NCBI RefSeq assembly: GCF_003071365.1
Contig: NZ_CP028960.1
Coordinates: 124,001-188,000, forward strand
Source: Methyloceanibacter sp. wino2
Lineage (GTDB): Bacteria; Pseudomonadota; Alphaproteobacteria; Rhizobiales; Methyloligellaceae
DNA length: 64,000 bases
Reading direction: 5' to 3'
Position 1 is the stretch's first letter. Every line of letters starts with the position of its first letter. Both the position numbers and the translations under genes were made by a program. The notes under the pieces were generated by a model that searched no databases, was not told the DNA's origin, and worked only from the letters and a program-made list of their open reading frames with translations. Of the stretch, positions 9,252 through 19,296 are shown piece after piece.

Positions 9252-11396
9252 ATGCGCCCCGCCCGGCTCAATCCGCTCTTCACACCCGTACGCACGCTGA
9301 AAGGTGTCGGCCCGCGAATCGAAGGGCTCCTAGACAAACTTTTAGCGCCCAAAGGTGTCGGGCCCAAGGGCGCGGGCAACAAGCATGCGGGGGCTCATGC
9401 ACGCCTGATCGACCTTCTGTGGCATTTTCCGGTCGGCCTCATCGACCGGGCGCACACACCGTCGATCGCCGAGAGCCCGCTGGGGCAAATCGTGACCCTG
9501 ACCGTCCGCCTGGCAGAGCATCGTCCCGGCGGCGGGCGAAAGGGGCGCCGGGCGCCCTATCGCATCCTGGTGGAGGACGAAACCAGCGCCCTGGACCTCG
9601 TCTACTTCAAGGCCGACCAGCGCTATCTGGAACGCCTGCTTCCGGTGGGCGAGACCCGGATCATCTCGGGCCGGCTCGAATCCTATGACGGCCGCCTGCA
9701 AATGCCCCACCCGGACCATGTGGCCCCTGTGGAAGGCGCCGGTGTGCCGGAGCTCGAACCGGTCTACCCGCTCACGGCCGGCCTCTCCAATACGAGCCTG
9801 CGCAAAGCCGTCCACGGCGCGCTGCAGGCGCTGCCGGCCCTGCCCGAGTGGATCGACGATACATTCCTGAAGAAGAACGATTGGGCCTCGTTCGCCGAGA
9901 GCATCAAGGCGCTTCACGCGCCGACGAGCGACGAAGACTTCCTGCCGGCCAACCCGGTGCGCGAACGGCTCGCCTATGACGAGCTTCTCGCCAACCAGCT
10001 GGCACTCGCCATTCTCCGCCAATCGATGAAGCGCCGCGCGGGCCGGACGATCACGGCGCCGGGACGGCTTCGCAAAGCCATCCTCGATGCCCTGCCCTTC
10101 GCGCTGACCGGCGCCCAGACCCGCGCGCTCGCGGAGATCGACGCCGACATGGCCGACCCGCTCCACATGCTGCGCCTGCTGCAAGGCGACGTCGGCAGCG
10201 GCAAGACGATTGTCGCGCTTCTGGCCATGGCGACAGCAGTCGAAGCCGGTCACCAGGCCGCCTTGATGGCTCCGACCGAGCTTCTGGCGCGCCAGCACCA
10301 CGAAACCATCTCTCGCTTCGCCGCGCCCGCCGGCCTTCGCGTGCGGCTGCTTACGGGCCGCGAGCGAGGCAAGGAACGGCTGGCGATCCTGGACGCGTTG
10401 AAGGCTGGTGAGATCGACATCCTGCTCGGCACCCACGCGCTGTTTCAGGAGGCAATTGCGTTCAAGGATCTCGGCCTTGCAGTCATCGACGAGCAGCATC
10501 GCTTCGGTGTGCATCAACGGCTGGCGCTTCAGGCCAAAGGCGTCGGCGCGGGCGCCGAACTCCTCGTCATGACGGCAACCCCCATTCCGCGCACGCTGCT
10601 GCTGACCAGCTACGGCGATCTGGACGTGTCACGGCTCGACGAGAAGCCGCCGGGGCGCAAGCCCGTGCTGACGCGAACGGTGCCCCTGGAGCGGCTCGAT
10701 GAAGTGGTGGAAGGGATCGAACGCGCCGTCGAGACCGGCGCACAGGTCTACTGGGTGTGCCCGCTCGTGGGCGAATCCGAAATGCTCGATCTCGCCGCGG
10801 CCGAGGAACGCTTTGCGCATCTGCAGAAACGCTTCGGCGACAAGGTCGGCTTGGTGCATGGCAAGCTGAAGGGCAAAGAGAAAGACGCCGTCATGGCGCG
10901 CTTCGCGGCCGGTGAGCTTGCCGTGCTCGTCTCCACCACCGTGATCGAGGTGGGCGTGGACGTTCCCAATGCGTCGATCATGATCATCGAACATGCGGAA
11001 CGTTTCGGCCTGGCCCAGCTGCACCAATTGCGCGGGCGCGTCGGCCGCGGGGCGGCGCAGTCCTCCTGCGTGCTTCTCTACAAGGCACCACTCGGCGAGG
11101 TCGCGCGCGAGCGGCTCAACGTCATGCGCGACACGGAAGACGGCTTCGTCATCGCGGAGGAGGATTTGCGCCTGCGCGGCGGAGGCGAAGTGCTTGGTAC
11201 GCGGCAGAGCGGCCTCCCCGCCTTTCGCATCGCGCAGCTCCCCGAGCATCAGGACCTGCTCGCCGCCGCCCGTGACGAGGCCAGGCTCTGCCTTTCACGC
11301 ATGCCGCATCTGGAAGGTGAGCGCGGCGAACGCTTACGGCTTTTGCTCTACCTATTCGAACGCGACGATGCCGTGAGGCTCATGCGGGCGGGCTAG
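9252..11396 (+). CDS. recG: ATP-dependent DNA helicase RecG
   Basis: 714 residues, slightly long for RecG because of a Gly/Lys/Ala-rich insert near residues 33-47. The N-terminal wedge/OB-fold region is followed by the SF2 helicase with Walker A 'GDVGSGKT' near residue 312, DEXH box 'DEQHRFG' near 412, 'TATPIPRT', and motif VI 'QLRGRVGRG'. The C-terminal 'DGFVIAEEDLRLRGGGEVLGTRQSG' is the TRG signature. RecG reverses stalled forks and branch-migrates Holliday junctions. It is transcribed away from sdhE-mfd. Confidence 0.97.
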   Translation: MRPARLNPLFTPVRTLKGVGPRIEGLLDKLLAPKGVGPKGAGNKHAGAHARLIDLLWHFPVGLIDRAHTPSIAESPLGQIVTLTVRLAEHRPGGGRKGRRAPYRILVEDETSALDLVYFKADQRYLERLLPVGETRIISGRLESYDGRLQMPHPDHVAPVEGAGVPELEPVYPLTAGLSNTSLRKAVHGALQALPALPEWIDDTFLKKNDWASFAESIKALHAPTSDEDFLPANPVRERLAYDELLANQLALAILRQSMKRRAGRTITAPGRLRKAILDALPFALTGAQTRALAEIDADMADPLHMLRLLQGDVGSGKTIVALLAMATAVEAGHQAALMAPTELLARQHHETISRFAAPAGLRVRLLTGRERGKERLAILDALKAGEIDILLGTHALFQEAIAFKDLGLAVIDEQHRFGVHQRLALQAKGVGAGAELLVMTATPIPRTLLLTSYGDLDVSRLDEKPPGRKPVLTRTVPLERLDEVVEGIERAVETGAQVYWVCPLVGESEMLDLAAAEERFAHLQKRFGDKVGLVHGKLKGKEKDAVMARFAAGELAVLVSTTVIEVGVDVPNASIMIIEHAERFGLAQLHQLRGRVGRGAAQSSCVLLYKAPLGEVARERLNVMRDTEDGFVIAEEDLRLRGGGEVLGTRQSGLPAFRIAQLPEHQDLLAAARDEARLCLSRMPHLEGERGERLRLLLYLFERDDAVRLMRAG

Positions 11397-11407
11397 CCCT
11401 GAGTGGC

Positions 11408-12373
11408 TCAGATGCGCCGAGCATAGTCGCGCGGCGAGAGACCCGTCCACCGGCGGAAGGCGCGGCTGAAATGCGCCTGGTCCGAATAGCCGAGCATGAA
11501 CGCGATTTCGAGCGCGGACTCATCGCCAATGACGACCCGGCGGATGGCTTCGACGCGCCGCACGTCGTCGACGAGCTCCTCGAACGAGAAGCCGAAGTCT
11601 CGAAGCCGCCGCTGCAACGTCCGCCGGCTTAGATGTAAGAGACCGGCCACATGATCGATCGTCACGGCGCCGTAAGGCAGAAGCTCCTTGACGAACACCC
11701 CCAAGCGCTCAGCTGTCTCCAGGGGATCAACCGTCCGCGTCGCCCGATCGAAGGGAGGCAGCGGGAAGTCCAGGATCGAGCGGTCGACAACGATCCCATC
11801 GCGGTCGCAGCCAAAGGCGAGCGAGGCTCCGAACGTTTCCTCGAGCCGGTCGCCTGCCCGTTCGTATGGCTGAACGAACTGCGCGCCGACCGCCTCGGGC
11901 ACGCCTGCAAGCAGCGCGATGCCGCGCAGAACGGCAAGGGCACCGAGGACATGCTGTTGCGGCTCGGCCGCGGACCGGCCGGCGAACGACAGACTGAGAA
12001 CGCCCTGTCCCCCATCAACATCAAAGCGTAGATCGGTTCCTTGATGGATAAGGCCGACACCTTTCGCGGCGGTCTGACAGGCTTCGCGCACCGTGCGGGC
12101 ACCGCAGATCGCGACGCCCCACGTGCCGAGGTCGGTCAGCTTGAACATGCGCCCGATATCGGCGCCGGGGAACCGGTCACCGGTGACGGCATAGAGCTCG
12201 TTGCCAAGCGCGAAGCAAAGGTCGCGCGGTACCCAGCCATCGGGGTTCAGGAGCGCGGAAGGCGATACGCCGACCCGTTTGAATATGTCGGCCGGCGATA
12301 CCGAGCGGCTCAACAGATACGGCGCGATATGAAGAAGCGTCCGCGGGTTGTGCCCAAAGCTCTCCTGCAGCAT
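11408..12373 (-). CDS. AraC-family transcriptional regulator (AraC_binding_2/HTH_18 type)
   Basis: 321 residues from the ATG at 12373 ('MLQESFGHNP'); a longer frame exists to 12436 but has no family support. The N-terminal ~200 residues resemble the ligand-binding region of the ArgR/OruR-like AraC group. The C-terminal ~100 residues hold two HTH units: 'VAGLLHLSRRTLQRRLRDFG' and 'EIAFMLGYSDQAHFSRAFRRWTG'. It is convergent with recG, the stops being about 10 nt apart, and divergent from a secreted protein at 12467. That neighbour is a possible target. Effector unknown. Confidence 0.88.
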   Translation of the reverse strand: MLQESFGHNPRTLLHIAPYLLSRSVSPADIFKRVGVSPSALLNPDGWVPRDLCFALGNELYAVTGDRFPGADIGRMFKLTDLGTWGVAICGARTVREACQTAAKGVGLIHQGTDLRFDVDGGQGVLSLSFAGRSAAEPQQHVLGALAVLRGIALLAGVPEAVGAQFVQPYERAGDRLEETFGASLAFGCDRDGIVVDRSILDFPLPPFDRATRTVDPLETAERLGVFVKELLPYGAVTIDHVAGLLHLSRRTLQRRLRDFGFSFEELVDDVRRVEAIRRVVIGDESALEIAFMLGYSDQAHFSRAFRRWTGLSPRDYARRI

Positions 12374-12466
12374 TCGCGACCGTTCCTTTTGGCACCAGAT
12401 GGCAAGACTTATAGCCGAGCCCCTGCATAGGGTCACGCGCTTACAATCCTAGAGGGAACTCCCGTA

Positions 12467-12991
12467 ATGACGATACGAGCTCGCAGTGCTGTAGGCGTCC
12501 CGCTGGCCCTGACACTTCTCTTCCTTGGCGTCTTCGTTGCCAATGCCGCAGAAGAGAAGAAGGCCGACTTCCTGTTCGTACAGACCGCCAAGAGCATGGC
12601 GTTCGACCCGGACACCAACACGCTGAAACTGGAGAATGTCAGCCCCGTGACGTTGTTCTTCACGGATCGTCCCGAGCGCATCGCCGGCAATATGGAGACG
12701 ACGAAGTTCATCCCGTTCTGGAGTGAGGGAGCGGATAGCTTCAAGTCCGATCCGCCGAATGCCGACGTCTCTATCATCGACGGCAAGACGATGAAGCAGA
12801 CAGTTGTCGAGCTCAAGGACCCGGTCCTCGACAACAACACGCTCACCTACACGGTCAAGGTGATCGAAGGCGAGATGCCCACCGAGGGCACCGAGGTCGC
12901 CGTCTTCATCGACATTATCGGCCGGCCTTTAACGCCGCTCTCCTACGCGGGCGTCGCGCGGCGCTCGTTCCGGCGCGCCGCTCTTTACTAG
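12467..12991 (+). CDS. Secreted hypothetical protein
   Basis: 174 residues with a signal peptide (hydrophobic 'LALTLLFLGVFVANA', cleavage before AEEKK). The mature part has 'FVQTAKSMAFD', 'LENVSPVTLFFTDRPERIAG' and 'VELKDPVLDNNTLTYTVKVIEGEMP'. I recall similar secreted proteins of unknown function in alphaproteobacteria; none has an assigned role that I can name. It ends in a basic 'ARRSFRRAALY' tail. Probably periplasmic. It heads a run of three small exported proteins (12467-13630). Confidence 0.75.
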   Translation: MTIRARSAVGVPLALTLLFLGVFVANAAEEKKADFLFVQTAKSMAFDPDTNTLKLENVSPVTLFFTDRPERIAGNMETTKFIPFWSEGADSFKSDPPNADVSIIDGKTMKQTVVELKDPVLDNNTLTYTVKVIEGEMPTEGTEVAVFIDIIGRPLTPLSYAGVARRSFRRAALY

Positions 12992-13065
12992 CGCCCCTTG
13001 TTACTAGCTCCCCTTGTTGCGCGGATGTAGAAGCTGACACTGCCATTTATTCTAGTGAGGAAAAC

Positions 13066-13332
13066 ATGACGAAAATTCTAGCAATCGCCGCCGTCCTGAC
13101 CGGTGCTCTCGCCATTCCGGCCTACGCCGGCGAGCCGACGCCCGCCGAAGAGAAGTACTGCGACGTCGACTACCGGAAGTACTGCAATGAAGACGGCATC
13201 GGCTCCGAGCTGCTGACACTGTGCATGCGCCAGCACGGCCATGAGCTGTCTCCTGACTGCATCAAGGCGCTTGAGCAAGCCGGCGAGCTGACCCCGTCGG
13301 AAGAAGCAGACGCCAAGGCACACGGCCTCTAG
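13066..13332 (+). CDS. Small secreted cysteine-rich-repeat protein
   Basis: 88 residues with a signal peptide ending 'IPAYAG'. The mature domain has four cysteines: C-x7-C in 'YCDVDYRKYC', then 'LTLCMRQHGHELSPDCIKAL'. The pattern C..D...YC....G......CM..H...LSP.C resembles one copy of the Cys-rich (GLG1/CFR-like) repeat also found in small bacterial exported proteins. Two disulphides are likely. AGTGAGGAAAAC upstream contains a good RBS. Function unknown. Confidence 0.75.
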   Translation: MTKILAIAAVLTGALAIPAYAGEPTPAEEKYCDVDYRKYCNEDGIGSELLTLCMRQHGHELSPDCIKALEQAGELTPSEEADAKAHGL

Positions 13333-13378
13333 CCGTAAGGCCACAGCATTGAGAGCACATTCTCGAGGGTAAACTCAG

Positions 13379-13630
13379 ATGACAAAGTTACTTGCAGGGC
13401 TTTGCGCCGGACTTCTGCTGGTCGGTTTCGGACTGGCTCCCGCACCGGTTCACGCTCAGGACGAGGCCGCCGGCGGCAGCGCCACGGCCGGAGACGCGGC
13501 GGAAGAGGCTCCCAAGGAGGAGACCTTCATGGACAAATTGAAGGAGACCTTCAAGGAGACCACAACGCCGACCGATGAGGAAACGGACGCGATCGGAACG
13601 TCGGAAGACGCCGGCCGCGACCTCTACTAA
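13379..13630 (+). CDS. Small exported acidic protein, unknown function
   Basis: 83 residues. A signal peptide ends at 'PAPVHAQDE'. The mature part is acidic and low-complexity ('AAEEAPKEETFMDKLKETFKETTTP') and probably disordered apart from a short amphipathic helix. It lies 46 nt after the Cys-rich gene and is followed by a terminator, so the two probably form one transcript. No family recognised. Confidence 0.65.
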   Translation: MTKLLAGLCAGLLLVGFGLAPAPVHAQDEAAGGSATAGDAAEEAPKEETFMDKLKETFKETTTPTDEETDAIGTSEDAGRDLY

Positions 13631-13650
13631 TTTCGGCTCAGACTCAGCAG

Positions 13651-13684
13651 GGTGCGGGGAGATTTCTCCCGCACCTTTCGTTTG
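13651..13684 (+). terminator. Rho-independent terminator
   Basis: Stem GGTGCGGG / CCCGCACC extended by AGA/TCT with one bulged G, then TTTCGTTT. It follows the small acidic protein gene by 20 nt. Confidence 0.75.
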
Positions 13685-13810
13685 ATCAGGCGCCATCGAT
13701 GCTTGGCATGATCATCATGGTGTCACGGCGCTGGCGTCGATATCCTGTACCCGGACAGCGCCAGTGCCGCGTATGCGAGATGCCACGGACACGAGAGGAG
13801 TGCTCTGACC

Positions 13811-15250
13811 ATGGACCGGAACACAGCACTAACGGGACTGGCTGCCGTCGCCTTCGGCGCTTCGCTGCTTCTGTCCCCAACCGCCTCACACGCCGAAGAT
13901 TGGCCCGACATCGTGGAGGCCAAGGACATCGCCGAGGAAGGCTTCATCTACGGCCTTCCCATCGTGATGAACTACGCGGTGATGTACGAGTACGCGGTCG
14001 ACAAGAACTCGAGCCAGTACAAGGCGCCGTTCAACCACATCAAGAACGACTCGCAGGTCTATACGTACAAGGACACGGCGGTCGTCACGCCGAACAGCGA
14101 CACGCCCTATTCCATGTCGTGGCTGGACTTGCGCGCCGAGCCGATGGTCATCTCGGTACCGGCGGTCGAAAAGAAGCGCTACTACTCGGTCCAGCTCGTA
14201 GACGGCAACACCTACAATTACGGTTACATCGGCAGCCGGGCGACCGGCGATCAGGCCGGCACTTACATGGTCGTCGGCCCCAACTGGGAGGGCGAAGCGC
14301 CCAAGGGTGTCGACAAGGTGTTCCGGTCCTCGACGGATTTCGCACTCACCATTTTCCGGACCCAGCTCTTCGACGCCGCCGATATCGACAACGTCAAGAA
14401 AGTGCAGGCCGGCTACAAGGTCGAGCCCTTGCACGCCTTTCTCGGCACGGCCGCGCCGCCGCCCGCACCCGAAGTCGACTTTCCGAAGATCGACAAGGAT
14501 CTGATGAAGAGCAATTTCTTCGAGTATCTCGACTTTGCACTTCAATTCGCCCCGCCCGCCGAAAACGAGAAAGAGATTCGCGCCAAGCTCGCCAAGATCG
14601 GCGTCGGCCCGGGCAAGAGCTACAAGTTCAGCGAGCTGCCCCTCGGCCATCGGCTGGAGATCGGCCTCGGCATGAAAGAAGGCGCCAAGAAGGTTGCGAA
14701 CGAACTGGGCTCCGGCGCCAAGGACATCAATGGCTGGAAGATCGGATCCTGGTTCGGCGACCAAGCCTTCTATGACGGCGATTGGTTGAAGCGGGCCGCG
14801 GGCGCCCAAGGCGGCATTTACGGCAACGACTCGATAGAGGCGACCTACCCGCTGACGCGCGTGGACCAAGACGGGAAGCCGCTTGATGGCAGCGCGGCCA
14901 ACTACACCCTCACCTTCGCCAAGGACGAGCTACCGCCGGTCAACGCGTTCTGGTCCGTGACCATGTACGACGGCAAGACGCAGCTTTTGATCAAGAACCC
15001 GATCAACCGCTATCTCATCAACTCGCCCATGCTGCCCGAGTTGAAGACGAACGAGGACGGCTCGTTGACGCTGTACATTCAGAACAAGTCGCCGGGCGCC
15101 GACAAGGAGTCCAACTGGCTGCCGGCCCCGGACGGACCCATCTATCTCGTCATGCGGCTCTATTGGCCGAAGACCGGAGACCCATCGATCCTCCCTGCGG
15201 GCAAAGGCTCCTGGAAACCGCCTGCCGTGAAGAAGGCCAGTGCGGAGTAG
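13811..15250 (+). CDS. DUF1254/DUF1214 domain exported protein
   Basis: 479 residues with a signal peptide (cleavage near 'ASHAEDW'). The N-terminal half has the DUF1254 signature 'AEEGFIYGLPIVMNY', 'VVTPNSDTPYSMSWLDLRAEP' and 'KRYYSVQLVDGNTYNYGYIG'. The C-terminal half is DUF1214: 'LPPVNAFWSVTMYD' and 'SNWLPAPDGPIYLVMRLYWPK'. The family is common in proteobacterial envelopes; the molecular function is not established. It stands alone between terminators at 13651 and 15284. Confidence 0.9.
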   Translation: MDRNTALTGLAAVAFGASLLLSPTASHAEDWPDIVEAKDIAEEGFIYGLPIVMNYAVMYEYAVDKNSSQYKAPFNHIKNDSQVYTYKDTAVVTPNSDTPYSMSWLDLRAEPMVISVPAVEKKRYYSVQLVDGNTYNYGYIGSRATGDQAGTYMVVGPNWEGEAPKGVDKVFRSSTDFALTIFRTQLFDAADIDNVKKVQAGYKVEPLHAFLGTAAPPPAPEVDFPKIDKDLMKSNFFEYLDFALQFAPPAENEKEIRAKLAKIGVGPGKSYKFSELPLGHRLEIGLGMKEGAKKVANELGSGAKDINGWKIGSWFGDQAFYDGDWLKRAAGAQGGIYGNDSIEATYPLTRVDQDGKPLDGSAANYTLTFAKDELPPVNAFWSVTMYDGKTQLLIKNPINRYLINSPMLPELKTNEDGSLTLYIQNKSPGADKESNWLPAPDGPIYLVMRLYWPKTGDPSILPAGKGSWKPPAVKKASAE

Positions 15251-15283
15251 GCGCCGAACGCCAACAAGCGATTCCCGAGTAGA

Positions 15284-15316
15284 GAGCCCGTCCTAAGCGG
15301 CGGGCTCTTCTTCTTT
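15284..15316 (+). terminator. Rho-independent terminator, overlapping the DUF502 stop
   Basis: Stem GAGCCCG (15284-15290) / CGGGCTC (15301-15307) followed by TTCTTCTTT. It ends the DUF1254 transcript. The 3' half lies inside the last codons of the convergent DUF502 gene. Confidence 0.6.
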
Positions 15317-16111
15317 CGGCGTGACAACCGTTGGCGCCGCCTGCTTCTTCTTCGCCTGCTCGGCAAGCTGCTTCAGCTTGCTCTGCTTCGGCGCTACGAG
15401 GCCGGCGGAGATGACGAGCTTGGCGCCGTCGTCGATCGCCATGTCGAGCAGGATCACGTCCTTCGCGGGCATGAACATTACGAAGCCCGTCGTCGGGTTC
15501 GGCGCGTTCGGCATGAACACGGTCATGAGCTCGTCGTTGTCGAGCTTGTCCTTGATCTCACCGGGCGGATCGCCGGAGACGAACACGATCACGTAGAGGC
15601 CCTTCCGCGGAAACTCGATGAGGCCGACGCGCTTGAACGAGGTCCCCTGCTTCGAAAAGACGGTGGTGAAAATCTGCTTCAAGAGCCGATACACGCCGCG
15701 CACGACCGGCATGCGGTCGAGCAGGATGACGCCGTAGCTCACGATCGTCCGGCCGAACAGATTCGCGGCCAGCGCACCAATGAGCATCAGGCCAACGATG
15801 CCGAAGACGAGGCCAACGCCTGGCACGTTGAAGGGCAGGAAGTTGTCCGGCAGGTAGGAGTTCGGGATGAGCGGCTTCACCCAGCCATCGACCAGGTTGA
15901 TGAACCACCAGACCACATAGATGGTGATTGCCACGGGCCCGACGATGATGAGGCCCGTGAGGAAGTAGCCGCGGAGGCGCGCTAGGAAATGCGACGAGGT
16001 CGGCTCGAGCGCGCCGAACAGGCTGTGATCGTCGTCGTCGTCGAGCCCCGGAAAATCGGGATCGTGGTGCTCGGGTTTTTGGTCCGCGTTCTTGTCGTCG
16101 GGATTGGTCAT
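15293..16111 (-). CDS. DUF502 family inner-membrane protein
   Basis: 272 residues. After an acidic N-terminus comes a first membrane segment 'YFLTGLIIVGPVAITIYVVWWFI', then 'GVGLVFGIVGLMLIGALAANLFGR'. The family signature follows: 'PVVRGVYRLLKQIFTTVFS', 'FKRVGLIEFPRKGLYVIVFVSGD', 'VFMPNAPNPTTGFVMFMP'. A Lys/Gln/Ala-rich tail ends it. DUF502 proteins are widespread in proteobacteria and plants (LCV/COV1-like); biochemical function unknown. In many Rhizobiales it lies near recG/mfd/glmS, as here. Confidence 0.92.
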   Translation of the reverse strand: MTNPDDKNADQKPEHHDPDFPGLDDDDDHSLFGALEPTSSHFLARLRGYFLTGLIIVGPVAITIYVVWWFINLVDGWVKPLIPNSYLPDNFLPFNVPGVGLVFGIVGLMLIGALAANLFGRTIVSYGVILLDRMPVVRGVYRLLKQIFTTVFSKQGTSFKRVGLIEFPRKGLYVIVFVSGDPPGEIKDKLDNDELMTVFMPNAPNPTTGFVMFMPAKDVILLDMAIDDGAKLVISAGLVAPKQSKLKQLAEQAKKKQAAPTVVTPKEEEPAA

Positions 16112-16219
16112 CGTGGGGTGTGGCTTCGGGAAAAATCCAAAATGAGGGAACTGAAGGCGCTTAGTGGGATGAAAGTCATAACCTGTCTATGGATCGAAGA
16201 GAATGCGCGCCTTTGGGGT

Positions 16220-17302
16220 CTATTGACCGCTGCCTGTGACCGAATTCCACCATTTCTTTACCCCGCTTCCGCCCTCGCCTTCGCTCACGGAGGTATCCCA
16301 CCCCGTTGTCGGCGCCGCCTGGGGCTGTGCCGCCGCGGACGATGCCGTTGAAGACCGCGCGGTCGTCGTGGTGTTCGCGGCAGGCGCGCTTGGGGCCGCC
16401 GGGGCCGGCGCTGTCTGCGCGGCAGGCGCGCCGCCGCCAGCCACCGAATCCCACCAACGCGAGACGGCATTCCCGCCCGATCCCTCGCTCACCGAGGCAT
16501 CCCACCCCGAGGTCGGGGCTGCCTGCGGGGCCGCCGCCGACGCGCCCTCGCCTGCCGGCGCGGTCGCGCTCTGCGTTGCTGCATTGGGGGACCCGAAGCT
16601 CGGGACGATCTTGTTCCAGACGCTGGTGTTCTCAGCCGGGGCCGCTTCGCCTTCGGGCTGGGCCGCCGTCTTCGGCGCGCCGAAACTCGGAACGACCTTT
16701 TCCCATACCTCGCCGGGGCTAGGCACGCTGGGAACGCTGGGGATGAAGCTCGCGACCCCCCCACTCGCCACGGGCCCGACGCCGCCGTCCTGGGAGATGA
16801 GCTTCTGCACGGTGCTGGCACTGGAGTAGCGCCGGGCCTGCGCCATCGCGGACGCGCCCTGGCTCTCCATCCCGGCGGCCTGGTAGGCGAGGCCTTTGTT
16901 CACGTAGGCGCGCGCCTTGTCGGAGGACGGCAGTCCAAGCCACAGAGCCGCCCCGAGATCGGCCGCGGCCTGCCCCGGATAGCCGGCCCGCCGGTAGGCG
17001 ATGCCGCGCAGATAGAGGGCTCTGGACACTTGATTGATGGTGGCGTCCGGATCGTTGACCGTCGCCGAAAGCTGCCGTGCCGCGTCGGTGAATTGACCTG
17101 CGGTCAACGAGGCCTCGCCGCGCCTCAAGCCGATGTCCTGGGAGAAGGCGGGTGCCGGCAGCACGGCCACAGCGCATGTCACCCCGAGCGCCACCCCCAA
17201 CCCAGGGGCAAGCCTTCCGGAGAGAAGTCGCAAGAGGTGTCCGACGCTGCCCAAATTCCGCGGCCGGACGGTGTCCTGAATATCCGCCATGCCCTTGCTC
17301 AA
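16220..17302 (-). CDS. TPR-containing exported protein with C-terminal internal repeats
   Basis: 360 residues. A hydrophobic segment near residues 35-50 ('LGVALGVTCAVAVLPAPAFSQ') acts as a signal sequence. Residues ~57-160 hold TPR-like helices ('ALYLRGIAYRRAGYPGQAAADLGAALWLG', 'AYVNKGLAYQAAGM'). The C-terminal half is Ala/Pro-rich and carries two repeat types. One is 'VWEKVVPSFGAP' / 'VWNKIVPSFGSP'. The other is 'GWDASVSEG..G..VSRWWDSV' / 'GWDTSVSEG..G..VKKWWNSV'. It lies 32 nt upstream of the glmS stop on the same strand, i.e. downstream of glmS. Scaffold role inferred only. Confidence 0.8.
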   Translation of the reverse strand: MSKGMADIQDTVRPRNLGSVGHLLRLLSGRLAPGLGVALGVTCAVAVLPAPAFSQDIGLRRGEASLTAGQFTDAARQLSATVNDPDATINQVSRALYLRGIAYRRAGYPGQAAADLGAALWLGLPSSDKARAYVNKGLAYQAAGMESQGASAMAQARRYSSASTVQKLISQDGGVGPVASGGVASFIPSVPSVPSPGEVWEKVVPSFGAPKTAAQPEGEAAPAENTSVWNKIVPSFGSPNAATQSATAPAGEGASAAAPQAAPTSGWDASVSEGSGGNAVSRWWDSVAGGGAPAAQTAPAPAAPSAPAANTTTTARSSTASSAAAQPQAAPTTGWDTSVSEGEGGSGVKKWWNSVTGSGQ

Positions 17303-17334
17303 TCAAAGAAATCAGGCAAATCCGAGGCTAGAGT

Positions 17335-19155
<1,821 letters not shown>

Positions 19156-19296
19156 CGTCCTCTACTCCCTTATCGTCTCGTCATGCGTCATGCGTTTTCG
19201 GGTCTTGATTGTTGCTAGCTAGGCACCGGCATCATCGCAACTCACGAGCTGTATCGCTTTATTGCGAGCTACGCCGTGCCGCGTATCGGACCTGCC

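Noticed and set aside
19156-19296. Possible glmS ribozyme
   Set aside because: The glmS ribozyme is a Gram-positive feature; no matching core is visible before this glmS.
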